Assembly: GCF_024714495.1 (NCBI RefSeq)
Contig: NZ_JAMZMJ010000007.1
Coordinates: 184,561 to 248,560 of the forward strand
Length of the DNA stretch: 64,000 bases
DNA from: Marinoscillum pacificum
GTDB lineage: Bacteria; Bacteroidota; Bacteroidia; Cytophagales; Cyclobacteriaceae
Reading direction: 5' to 3'
Shown here: positions 47,219 through 55,600 of the stretch, piece by piece
Layout: each line of letters begins with the position of its first letter
Position numbering within the stretch: the first letter of the stretch is position 1
Made by a program: the position numbers and the translations under genes
The notes under the pieces: generated by a model
Told to the model about the DNA's origin: nothing
The model's input: only the letters and a program-made list of their open reading frames with translations
Databases searched by the model: none

Positions 47219-47782
47219 ATGGCAAAAGACATCAGAAAACAGAAATTGACTTATCTTTTTCAGATATTGGACTCAGATAGAAACGGTATTCTGGAGCCTG
47301 ATGATTTTGTACTGGTGGCTGAACGAATAAGTGATATTCTTCAGGTTGGAAAAGAAGACCCTCAGAGATTGCAATTAAAGTTTAAGGCCACTCGCATCTA
47401 TATGGATTTGCTCCAGGATATGGGTAAAACTAAAGTAGAATTGGATGATCAAGAGTGGTGTGCTTTTTTTATTTCCGATGAGGAATCAGACAGTAGTGCG
47501 GTCAAACGATATATTTTTAGAACTGCATCTTACATTTTCATGCTCTTTGATCAAGACGGAGATAAGCAGATTTCCAAAAAAGAGTATCAAGACATGTTTA
47601 CGGTCTATGAGATTGATCAGGAGCATTCAGAGTATGCGTTTGAGAAATTAGATACTAACCACGATGATCAAATTTCGATGGCCGAGATGGTCCACGCATT
47701 TGAGGATTTCTTTTTATCAAAGGAACCCCAATCGGCAGGAAATTGGATATTTGGAGACTGGAAGTCAGCAAAATTGGTTTAA
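47219..47782 (+). CDS. Calerythrin-like EF-hand calcium-binding protein (copy 2)
   Basis: 187 residues, similar to the preceding gene along its whole length: the same start 'IRKQKLTYLFQILDSDRNG', the loops 'DSDRNGILEPDD', 'DQDGDKQISKKE' and 'DTNHDDQISMAE', and the same end 'SAGNWIFGDWKS'. The last loop has Asp in place of the usual central Gly (position 6), which may lower its affinity. No signal peptide; cytoplasmic. It arose by tandem duplication, but the proteins are now well diverged, so the two probably differ in affinity or timing. It converges with the Nfu-type gene (35 bp between stops). Confidence 0.9.
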   Translation: MAKDIRKQKLTYLFQILDSDRNGILEPDDFVLVAERISDILQVGKEDPQRLQLKFKATRIYMDLLQDMGKTKVELDDQEWCAFFISDEESDSSAVKRYIFRTASYIFMLFDQDGDKQISKKEYQDMFTVYEIDQEHSEYAFEKLDTNHDDQISMAEMVHAFEDFFLSKEPQSAGNWIFGDWKSAKLV

Positions 47783-47816
47783 GCAAATTAGTCAACTTCC
47801 AGTTTGATGACCGAGA

Positions 47817-48401
47817 TTAAACTCCTTCAGCTTCTACCACCTGAACTTCAGGAATCATTCTTTTCAATAGATTTTCGATACCAGCTTTCAAGGTGACCGT
47901 AGATGATGGACATCCACTACATGCTCCTTGTAGCAATACTTTTACCGTTCCTTCATGGTATGAATCGAAGGTAATCGCTCCGCCATCCATTTCTACAGCA
48001 GGACGAATGTACTCATCAAGTACACCTTTGATTTTTGCTTCGATATCTGTGTCAGAGTCACTCACTTTGTGATCTTCTTCTACTTCTTTTTCCGTAAGGA
48101 TTTGCTTGTTAGCCTCCAGGAATGATTTGATATACTGCTGAACTTCGTGTTTTACTTCTGCCCACTCTACATCCTCAGCTTTAGTGACAGTCACGAAGTT
48201 GCTCATGTAGAACACTCGTTTTACATATGGGAAGTCGAAGAGTTCACTTGCAAGAGGAGCTTCACTCGCGCTTTCCTTATCCGGAAAATCCCTACTTACG
48301 CCTTCTGGTAAAAGAAGGAAGTTCAAGACGAATTTCAGAGAATTCGGATTCGGATTAGACTCAGTGTATATGTTGATTGGTTGTTTCGTAGTTGCTTCCA
48401 T
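47817..48401 (-). CDS. Nfu-type iron-sulfur cluster scaffold protein
   Basis: 194 residues from the ATG at 48401, whose product starts 'MEATTKQPINIYTESNPNPN'; an upstream in-frame start would add 15 unlikely residues. The N-terminal Nfu domain (about 8-95, 'NPNPNSLKFVLNFLLLPEG', 'VKRVFYMSNFVTVTK') is followed by an acidic linker and a C-terminal NifU domain (about 118-190, 'RPAVEMDGGAITFDSYHEG', 'GACSGCPSSTVTLKAGIE'). The two cysteines of 'CSGC' (near residue 157) bind a 4Fe-4S cluster shared between two subunits. These proteins carry clusters to target enzymes in the cytoplasm. The two-domain layout resembles mitochondrial NFU1 more than the NfuA of enterobacteria. The upstream region belongs to the hairpin-rich spacer. 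Confidence 0.93.
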   Translation of the reverse strand: MEATTKQPINIYTESNPNPNSLKFVLNFLLLPEGVSRDFPDKESASEAPLASELFDFPYVKRVFYMSNFVTVTKAEDVEWAEVKHEVQQYIKSFLEANKQILTEKEVEEDHKVSDSDTDIEAKIKGVLDEYIRPAVEMDGGAITFDSYHEGTVKVLLQGACSGCPSSTVTLKAGIENLLKRMIPEVQVVEAEGV

Positions 48402-48501
48402 TCTTACTTTCGTTAGCTTCCTGTAATAAATGCAAAAGTCGTTCAAAAGTTCAGAAAAGCCAGACTATTTTCAAATAAGTAAGAAAAGGGTCTTTGGGGA
48501 T

Positions 48502-48531
48502 AAAAAAAAGGCGACTTGACAGAGTCGCCTT
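48502..48531 (-). terminator. Minus-strand terminator-like hairpin, distal module
   Basis: AAGGCGACT (48508-48516) and AGTCGCCTT (48523-48531) form a perfect 9-bp stem. Read on the minus strand it ends in eight T (48502-48509 is A on plus). It lies about 240 bp beyond the end of the 48771-54680 gene and is the second terminator in a row. Confidence 0.75.
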
Positions 48532-48708
48532 GTGTTCCGTTTTCACCTTCTGTGAAAACCCGCCTTCAATGACCATCACTAAGGCTGCGATACCTCAGTG
48601 ACCTGACATTGATTCAATATTAGAAAATGAAACGCTCACTTTTATGGCTAATGATTAACCGTAAGGGTTGGCTGATTATTCGTTGTGATTGGCTGATTAT
48701 TCGTTTTA

Positions 48709-48742
48709 CAAAAAAAAGGTGGCTCTAAGAAGAACCACCTTT
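48709..48742 (-). terminator. Minus-strand terminator of the LamG/cadherin gene
   Basis: AAAAGGTGG and CCACCTTTT pair around a partly paired centre (CTCT...AGAA); on the minus strand the stem is followed by a run of T (A run at 48709-48717 on plus). It sits about 30 bp after the stop at 48771, behind a small TTTTCATCC-TGGATGAAAA hairpin. The T-rich right side could let it work in both directions. Confidence 0.8.
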
Positions 48743-48770
48743 TCGTTTTCATCCTGGATGAAAACTCGCC

Positions 48771-51700
48771 TTAGTGTTTTATAATCAGCTTCTTGGTTTG
48801 AATTCCATCATTAGATTTTATTCTGATGAAGTAGATTCCTTCGGCTAAGCCTGAGATATCATTTTTCTGGTTTGAAGTTCCGTTGAGAATAATCTGCCCA
48901 TTGATATCAATTAAGGTGAAGTTCCCTTCGGTTCCTGTGATTTCAATAGTTGAAGATGCAGGATTCGGGTATACCTTCAAATCGTTGGTTGTAGCACTAA
49001 GAATGACCTTATCCTCTTCATCCTCAGCTACGGTTACCGTGAGTGTTTGCTCATAAATTGCATTCTCTGACTGACCATCATTTGCTGTGATAGTGAATAC
49101 TTCTGTTCCGCTAGCGCCATTGATTGCTGAGATAGCAATGTTAGTTCCATCTATTGACACATTGACGATACTACTTGCTGCTGGAGTGATAGAGAACGTA
49201 ACCACTTCTTCAGATTCATTTGCTGGAACATCCAATGATATGGTAGCTGTTTCAGTACTTGAGAAATTGTGATCCAGGTCAAACTCGGATACATCCAGAG
49301 TAAATATAGGAGCGTCATTTACACTCACTACTGTTACCGGCATATCATATGAAGTCCCTTGTTCAGCTCCTAGCTCATCGAATGCTATTATCTGAATAAC
49401 GCCACTTCCGTGTGCATCAGTATTAGGAGTGATGGTAAGTACATGACTATCTATTCCTACAGTGAAAATGGCACTTGAAGCTTCATCTACTATGATTGAG
49501 AATAAAACTTCATCGCCATCTGGGTCGGAGAATACGGTGGACAAATCAACTGTTTGAGCTACACCGTCCTCATTCATCGAGACTGTTGGTTCACTGATCA
49601 ATTCAGGCAATGCATTCACATCAAGTACTTCTACTAGAAGAGTATATGTTACATTCTCTGAAGCATCACATGCTGAGATTTCGATAGACCCGGTACCAAA
49701 CTGATTTGCAACTGGAACGATATTCAATGTTGCTCCTTCAATGGATGCGGTGAATAAGCTTTCACTTTCATTGGAACTTATGCTGAATGTCAGTTCATCT
49801 CCATCCTGATCACTGAATATGGTAGTCAGATCCACTTCCAATGTCACGTTTTTATCAGTAGCTGCACTGAGCTCATTACTCACAACAGGAGCATCATTTA
49901 CATTTTCAACTTCCACAGTAAAGTCTGTCGAAGCAACAAGTTCTCCATCTGAACCCGTCACTGTAACTGTAGTACTTCCTACGTTTTCTTGTGATGGAGT
50001 ACCGGATAGTTCACCTGTTTCAGCATTGTAAACCAACCATTCCTGAGTTATACTAACTTCTGAAATACTCACCTCATCACCATCTACATCGGTAAAAAGA
50101 TCAGTTGACAAAGTCATGGAAAATGTCAGTCCTTCAGTTGTTGTTTGATTATCCACTGTGTTTGCGACTGTAGGGGCATCATTTATAGCGTTCACTGTTA
50201 AAGTGATTTCATCTGATGCAGATTGCTGACCATCTGTTGCTGTTAGTGTAATGATAGCTACTCCATTATAGTTGCTAGCTAGTGTTACAGCTAGAATATC
50301 ACCATCAATTGCTGGAACAACTGCTGAAGTGTCTGATGAAACAGTGTACGTTAATTCATCACCATCTGAGTCAGTAAATACTGCGGACAGGCTATTGGTT
50401 AATTCAATCGTTCCGTCTTCATCTACAGCAGCATCCGTAATTGAGTTGGCAACTACAGGAGCTTGATTGTCAACTACTGAAAAGGTGAAGGTTGCCGTTG
50501 CGGTATTGTTTGTAGCTTGACCGTCGTTTGCTGTAACGGTGAAAGTTTCTGTTCCGATTGCTCCTGCAATAGAAGTGAAAGAAACTGCTCCTGTAGTGGC
50601 ATCTATGGAGACAGTAGCCACGGAAGAACTTGTTGGAGCAATGCTGTAAACAACCGCCTGGTTAACTTCATCTGCAGGTACCTCTTCTGGAGTAGCAGTG
50701 ATAGTCTTAGTTTCTGTAAAGTTGATCGAAGCAACTATTTCAGATTCACTTAGGCTGAACGCTGGCGCATCGTTTACTGAATTGATAGTTAATACAAATT
50801 CATCGGTCATAGTAGTGTCAGCTAATGTGGCTGATACAGTTACAGTACCTGCACCATTGAAGTTGGCAGTCATTTCTTCGAGTTCAACTGCCGAACCATT
50901 AAGTACTAGCGAAACATCTGTACCTAGATCGTGGGTTATCTCATACGAGATAGCTGAAGCATTAGGGTTACTGAAAACTCTGCTTAGGTTAGCTACTAAA
51001 GTCTGAGGCTCAGCATCTTCGTCCAATGCGATATCTGCTATCGGGCTTACTACTTCCGGAGTACCTGGCTCTGACATGTTGTAAAGAGCAGCCACTTGTG
51101 TAGCACTCAGTACTCTTTCGTAAATTCTTACGTCATCAAGTGCACCATCGTAGTAGAACCATCCGCCATTTCCGATAGTCCAGTTACCACCAGTAAATGC
51201 CGCTCCAAGTTGAGATACTTGCAAAGCGATTTTGGTATAGGACGTACTGGTATTTAAAAGCTCATTGTCTATGTAAATTGTTTGTGCTCCAGCAGTACCT
51301 GTCAGTACAAGGTGGTGCCATTTGTTATCACTATGGTTGCCAGCTGGCATGGCTGAAGTCTGCGATTGCCAGAACGCGCTGTACAAATCTCCATCTGGAT
51401 CGTCTATCGTTATAACTGGCACATAAGAACTAGGATTGCTTTGAGTCGATGTGTTCTGATAGCCTAGAATTCCTCCAAAATCAGAGGTTTTGAACCAAAG
51501 TGAAATAGATATTTCGTCTTTTACCAAAATACTGTTTGGCAAACTCATAATACTTGATGAACCATTGAAATCATAAGCTTCTCCAGAGTTTCCAAATCTA
51601 TCCTCTACAGAAGTTACATTGTTTGGAGTGGCATCATTGTCAGATCCACTAGCATCTACACCATCAGGAGAAGGGTAGTATGCCACCAGATTTGAAGAAA

Positions 51701-54680
51701 TATCCGCTATAGAGAAAGTGAAAGAACCGGCTTTTTCAGAAGTTGTTGCTTCGTTTGGATCTGAAGCTAAGACAGTGATTCCAGTTATACCTTCTGCCAC
51801 CTCAGTGATTACCAGCTCGCTACCCGAAATAGCTGCAGTAGCTATAGAATCATATTGAACATAAGCCTGGTAAGTCAATGCCAATCCATTATCATGGAAG
51901 AAATACCCAGACAAGTCAATTGTATAAGTTCCAAAATCTGGAGCTACTAAAACATCAGGAAGTTGTTGAACAACTTGTGGATAATCCACATCCTGAATAT
52001 TGATTGTCATAGTCTCCGTATAGGTTGCACCTTGGCTATCCGTTACTGTGATTTCTACGTCTGCGGTAGTAGCTGTCTCATAGTCGAACGTTACGGCGGT
52101 CAATAATTCTACACCATCGATGGTGAAATCTGTACTCGTTGTAGTGAATGTAAATGTATCGTCTGCGTCTACATCTGTGGCTGATAAATCACCGATATAC
52201 TCTCCAGCAGCCATATTTTCATAAACCTGATCATAATCAATAGCAATCGCTGTAGGTGCTTCATTTACATCATTTGCTGTGATGGTAAATGCCTTGTCAT
52301 AGGTAGCTCCATGATTATCTGTAGTCGTAATAGTGATTTCGAAAGAGTTTTGAGTTTCAAAATCAATTTCATCGGAAGTAACCAGATCAGATCCTGAGAT
52401 ATCAAAGAATGCAGCATCTGTGCCTGAGATGGTATAAGTATGTGTATCGTCAACATTAATGTCAGTAGTAGATAGGGTAGCAACAGATGTTCCAACAGTC
52501 ACATTTTCATCTAAAGAAGAAGCTGACAAGCTAATATCCGAAGGAGCAACATTAGCTGCAGTTTCATTGAAGAAATCTGTGATTTCTGCTTGAGTAAGCA
52601 CTCTTTGGAAGAATGAAACATCATCTAGATCTCCAGGAAGCTCTCTTCTTAGGTGTGCATAAGTGCTGCTTTGGCCAATATGACCAAACGCCCAATTGAG
52701 TCCATTTTGAATAACACTTGGAGTTCCTGTATCAACAGAAGTACCATCCAGATAGACATTGATCAATCCAGAAGAGGCTGTTACTGTAACCATGTGCCAG
52801 CCATCTACTGTTATAATTTCTCCTGTGTTTAAGTCTAAAGTATTGGCAAAACCTCCTGTGGTTTTAAAAGTTTGTACAGCTAATTCGTTATTTCCCTTCA
52901 AAAGAACAGACAGACCGCCTACTTCAACTCCGTTGAAATCGTGACGGCTGTCCAATAAATATTTTAGTTCTGTAGAAACGCTATTTTCTAACTGGAACCA
53001 TAGGTTGATAGAAAAGTCTTTTTCAATATTGATGATAGTGTCAGCAACTGAAGCAAACTGACCTGTAGCGATTTGAAGCGCATTATTGGCAAATCCGAAT
53101 CTATCTGTATCGAATGAAGAATTGCCTGTAGCATCTAATGAGCGATCAAAAGCATTGATTTCATCAGCGTATGAGCCATTGGTAAATGAATACTTAGCAT
53201 ATTCATCATTTGGTCCAAGCTCTACCTCGTCATTTACAGTGATAGTATAAGATTGCGTAAAGGAATTACCAGAAGCATCAGATGCTGTAATCTCTATTTC
53301 GTGTGAAGACTGTGTTTCAAAATCCAGAGCAGAAGCTAATTGTAATTCGTTTCCATTAGCTACGGTGAAATATGCTGCATCTGTACCACTAACGGTGTAA
53401 GTATACGTTTCGCCTGATTCCAGACTCGTAGAACCAAGCGTACCTACTACCGTACCTATCGCTTCATTTTCATCTATTTGACTATTGGTCAATGACACGC
53501 TGGTAGGTCCCCAAGATTTACTAAAGCCTCCTTCTGAGAAAAGGGTATTGATTTCTGTGGTAGTTAATGCTCTTTGTACAAACTTGATATCATCGAGGTA
53601 TCCTGGAAATTCTCTTCTAAGACCTGTATTATTAGAAGCCTGAGCGATATAACCCAAGTTCCATCTTTCACCATTTTCCAACGTAGTAGGAGTTCCTGAT
53701 CCAATAGCAATTCCATCCAGATAGACAGTTAAGGTACCACCAGAGTTTACCAGTGACATCATGTACCAGTCATCATTCACAGGAAATTCAGTGTTCAAAT
53801 CCATAGTATTAGCAAAACCACCAGCAGTTTTAAAAGCCTGAACTTTTAACTCTTTGGTTTCAGAGAGCATTATGGAAATTCCTCCTTGCTCAGTGCCATT
53901 TAGACCATGTCTGCTATCCAAAATGTACTTTGGATTTGCATTGTCTAAATTTACTAGTTTGAACCATGTATTGATGGTAAAGTCCGAAGTGATGTCCAGC
54001 AAGTAATGCGGAATATATGCTGTGTTTCCGTAGCTAAAAGATCTGGCGTTATTGGTACCACCAAATCGATCTGCTGTAGCAGAAGATCCTTCATTTATGA
54101 TGTCTGAATATTCTGAAGAAAACGCTTCGATTTCATCTTCCAATGAACCAGCAGTGAAAGAATACTGTGCGTACTCATCATTGGCATTCGGATAAATATC
54201 TGTAGCAACAGTAGCCATGAAGCGCATATCATATGCCTTCAGATCGGTACCGACAAACATAGAACCACCAGCGTAAACATCTGAATTGAATCGAGTTACT
54301 CTGAAAAAACTAGTTGTGCTACCTAGCCTAATTGTATAGGTATTACCTGCAGTTACCTGAATGTTCGCAGAAGTCAGATTCAAGGTATTATCACCATTGA
54401 ATGCATTAGTATAAGTATTTGAATGCAACACTGCGGCATTGTTATCTGCATCTAAAATGGCATATGACATACTACTTGGAGCGTTGGTGATGCCAAACCT
54501 GATAGAAGTTAAAGTACCGCTTTCACATGGAGTGAATGTCTGATAAACGTATGTGTTTTGATAAATAGTTTCGGTGTATTGGGTGCCGGATAAATCTCCG
54601 GTCTCACAATTTATCCGAACCTGTGAGTAACTCAGCAGGCTGTAAATAATTAATAAACTTATAAGTAGGGCTCTTTTCAT
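48771..54680 (-). CDS. 1969-residue LamG/cadherin/Ig-repeat surface protein with type A T9SS sorting domain
   Basis: Signal peptide 'ALLISLLIIYSLLSYSQ'. A short jelly-roll-like domain (about 21-165) is followed by LamG-type concanavalin-like domains at about 190-385, 500-720 and 1000-1205 ('FTINTWFKLVN', 'ISLWFKTSDFGGILGYQ', 'LDDVRIYERVLSATQVAALY'). Cadherin-like domains lie between them ('IDENEAIGTVVGTL', 'YTVSGTDAAYFTV', 'LDFETQSSHEIEITASD'). A run of Ig-like/cadherin-like repeats follows (about 1215-1890, 'NDAPTVANTVDNQ', 'TDSDGDELTYTVSSD', 'GTETFTVTANDGQ'), and a type A sorting domain (from about 1895, 'NDLKVYPNPASSTIEIT', ending 'KKLIIKH'). LamG domains often bind sugars, so a polysaccharide-binding adhesin is likely. 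It stands alone between terminators and the response regulator. Confidence 0.92.
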   Translation of the reverse strand: MKRALLISLLIIYSLLSYSQVRINCETGDLSGTQYTETIYQNTYVYQTFTPCESGTLTSIRFGITNAPSSMSYAILDADNNAAVLHSNTYTNAFNGDNTLNLTSANIQVTAGNTYTIRLGSTTSFFRVTRFNSDVYAGGSMFVGTDLKAYDMRFMATVATDIYPNANDEYAQYSFTAGSLEDEIEAFSSEYSDIINEGSSATADRFGGTNNARSFSYGNTAYIPHYLLDITSDFTINTWFKLVNLDNANPKYILDSRHGLNGTEQGGISIMLSETKELKVQAFKTAGGFANTMDLNTEFPVNDDWYMMSLVNSGGTLTVYLDGIAIGSGTPTTLENGERWNLGYIAQASNNTGLRREFPGYLDDIKFVQRALTTTEINTLFSEGGFSKSWGPTSVSLTNSQIDENEAIGTVVGTLGSTSLESGETYTYTVSGTDAAYFTVANGNELQLASALDFETQSSHEIEITASDASGNSFTQSYTITVNDEVELGPNDEYAKYSFTNGSYADEINAFDRSLDATGNSSFDTDRFGFANNALQIATGQFASVADTIINIEKDFSINLWFQLENSVSTELKYLLDSRHDFNGVEVGGLSVLLKGNNELAVQTFKTTGGFANTLDLNTGEIITVDGWHMVTVTASSGLINVYLDGTSVDTGTPSVIQNGLNWAFGHIGQSSTYAHLRRELPGDLDDVSFFQRVLTQAEITDFFNETAANVAPSDISLSASSLDENVTVGTSVATLSTTDINVDDTHTYTISGTDAAFFDISGSDLVTSDEIDFETQNSFEITITTTDNHGATYDKAFTITANDVNEAPTAIAIDYDQVYENMAAGEYIGDLSATDVDADDTFTFTTTSTDFTIDGVELLTAVTFDYETATTADVEITVTDSQGATYTETMTINIQDVDYPQVVQQLPDVLVAPDFGTYTIDLSGYFFHDNGLALTYQAYVQYDSIATAAISGSELVITEVAEGITGITVLASDPNEATTSEKAGSFTFSIADISSNLVAYYPSPDGVDASGSDNDATPNNVTSVEDRFGNSGEAYDFNGSSSIMSLPNSILVKDEISISLWFKTSDFGGILGYQNTSTQSNPSSYVPVITIDDPDGDLYSAFWQSQTSAMPAGNHSDNKWHHLVLTGTAGAQTIYIDNELLNTSTSYTKIALQVSQLGAAFTGGNWTIGNGGWFYYDGALDDVRIYERVLSATQVAALYNMSEPGTPEVVSPIADIALDEDAEPQTLVANLSRVFSNPNASAISYEITHDLGTDVSLVLNGSAVELEEMTANFNGAGTVTVSATLADTTMTDEFVLTINSVNDAPAFSLSESEIVASINFTETKTITATPEEVPADEVNQAVVYSIAPTSSSVATVSIDATTGAVSFTSIAGAIGTETFTVTANDGQATNNTATATFTFSVVDNQAPVVANSITDAAVDEDGTIELTNSLSAVFTDSDGDELTYTVSSDTSAVVPAIDGDILAVTLASNYNGVAIITLTATDGQQSASDEITLTVNAINDAPTVANTVDNQTTTEGLTFSMTLSTDLFTDVDGDEVSISEVSITQEWLVYNAETGELSGTPSQENVGSTTVTVTGSDGELVASTDFTVEVENVNDAPVVSNELSAATDKNVTLEVDLTTIFSDQDGDELTFSISSNESESLFTASIEGATLNIVPVANQFGTGSIEISACDASENVTYTLLVEVLDVNALPELISEPTVSMNEDGVAQTVDLSTVFSDPDGDEVLFSIIVDEASSAIFTVGIDSHVLTITPNTDAHGSGVIQIIAFDELGAEQGTSYDMPVTVVSVNDAPIFTLDVSEFDLDHNFSSTETATISLDVPANESEEVVTFSITPAASSIVNVSIDGTNIAISAINGASGTEVFTITANDGQSENAIYEQTLTVTVAEDEEDKVILSATTNDLKVYPNPASSTIEITGTEGNFTLIDINGQIILNGTSNQKNDISGLAEGIYFIRIKSNDGIQTKKLIIKH

Positions 54681-54829
54681 ATAAAATGACAGTTAAAAAC
54701 AGCCCAAAAATTCAATTTTGTCTTGAAATAGTGCAGGAGAGGTTAGGTGGTGTCTGGCTCTACTGAGAATGTGTGAGGAATGGATTAGAATTTGTCTTAG
54801 AGCGGAAAAGATGTGGTGCCAAGCACTAC

Positions 54830-55570
54830 TTAAAGTGCTTGCAAAGCTTTCATAAGTTGATCTTTCTTACGGACTGATACTGGTAGCGTATCTCCATTTT
54901 TCATGACTACACTGCCTCCTTCACGTTTGTCGTAATGATCAAAGTATGTGAGGTTAATCAGGTGCGATTGATGGCATCTGAAAAAGTATTGGCCATTAAA
55001 CATATTCTCGTATTCCTTCAAAGTAGTAGATACGAGAATTGTCCGATTGTCAGTAAGGTAAAAGTGCGTGTAATTGTCACTGGACTCACAGCGGATAATC
55101 TCAGTTGTATCAACCAGATAGACTTTTTCTGAATCTTTTAAGACAACTTTTGATAGCTGCTTTTGTCCTAAATTTTGCTCTAATGCCTTTAATTGAATTC
55201 CAGAGATAGTTTTTTCATGCGATTCCTTCGCTTTGTTAACTGCACGCTCCAAATCATCTGGATCAATGGGTTTGAGGATGTAGTCAATGGCCGAGAATTT
55301 GAATGCTTTCACGGCATATTCGTTGTGACCAGTGACGAAAATAACGGAGAAGTCTCGTTGTGGAAAAGCATGGATAATATCAAAACCCAAACCGTCCTGC
55401 ATTTCGATATCCAGAAAGGCCAAGTCTGGAGTGATATCTTTGATCAACTGAATTCCTTCTTTTACCCCACTTGCAACTCCTACCACCTCTATGTCAGGAC
55501 AATAGATGGAAAGTAAGGTTTTTGTAGATTCTCTTAACGAAGGTTCATCATCGACTATCACTGCCCGCAT
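54830..55570 (-). CDS. LytTR-family response regulator
   Basis: 246 residues. The receiver domain (1-120) has the acidic pair 'VDDEP', phospho-acceptor Asp54 in 'LAFLDIEM', Thr80 in 'FVTGHNEYA' and Lys100 in 'YILKPIDP', all the conserved points. A short linker leads to a LytTR DNA-binding domain (about 140-246, 'IIRCESSDNYTHFYL', 'FFRCHQSHLINLTYFDHY', 'VVMKNGDTLPVSVRKKDQLM'). It lies 30 bp downstream of a LytS-type histidine kinase, the usual Bacteroidota pairing, and behind a second kinase paralogue. It should bind direct repeats upstream of its targets; none can be assigned here. Last gene of the 59379-54830 cluster. Confidence 0.95.
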   Translation of the reverse strand: MRAVIVDDEPSLRESTKTLLSIYCPDIEVVGVASGVKEGIQLIKDITPDLAFLDIEMQDGLGFDIIHAFPQRDFSVIFVTGHNEYAVKAFKFSAIDYILKPIDPDDLERAVNKAKESHEKTISGIQLKALEQNLGQKQLSKVVLKDSEKVYLVDTTEIIRCESSDNYTHFYLTDNRTILVSTTLKEYENMFNGQYFFRCHQSHLINLTYFDHYDKREGGSVVMKNGDTLPVSVRKKDQLMKALQAL

Positions 55571-55600
55571 GCTTCAAAAATAGCCTAGATCAGTTAAACC

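Larger units (their letters stand above)
48402..48770. other. 369-bp non-coding spacer packed with hairpins
   Basis: No gene. It holds two related minus-strand modules (48502-48566 and 48709-48770), each made of an A-flanked GC-rich terminator hairpin and a GTTTTCA...TGAAAAC hairpin ending in CGCCTT. A longer nested inverted repeat lies at 48567-48612 (TCAATG...CATTGA outside, CACTAAGG...CCTCAGTG inside). A 17-bp direct repeat, TTGGCTGATTATTCGTT, occurs at 48668-48684 and 48689-48705. The promoter for the Nfu gene is presumably near 48410-48480. Confidence 0.7.

Noticed and set aside
50517..51006. Plus-strand frames inside the LamG/cadherin gene
   Set aside because: They are shadows of the long minus-strand gene, rich in Ser/Val/Thr by complement of its repeats.
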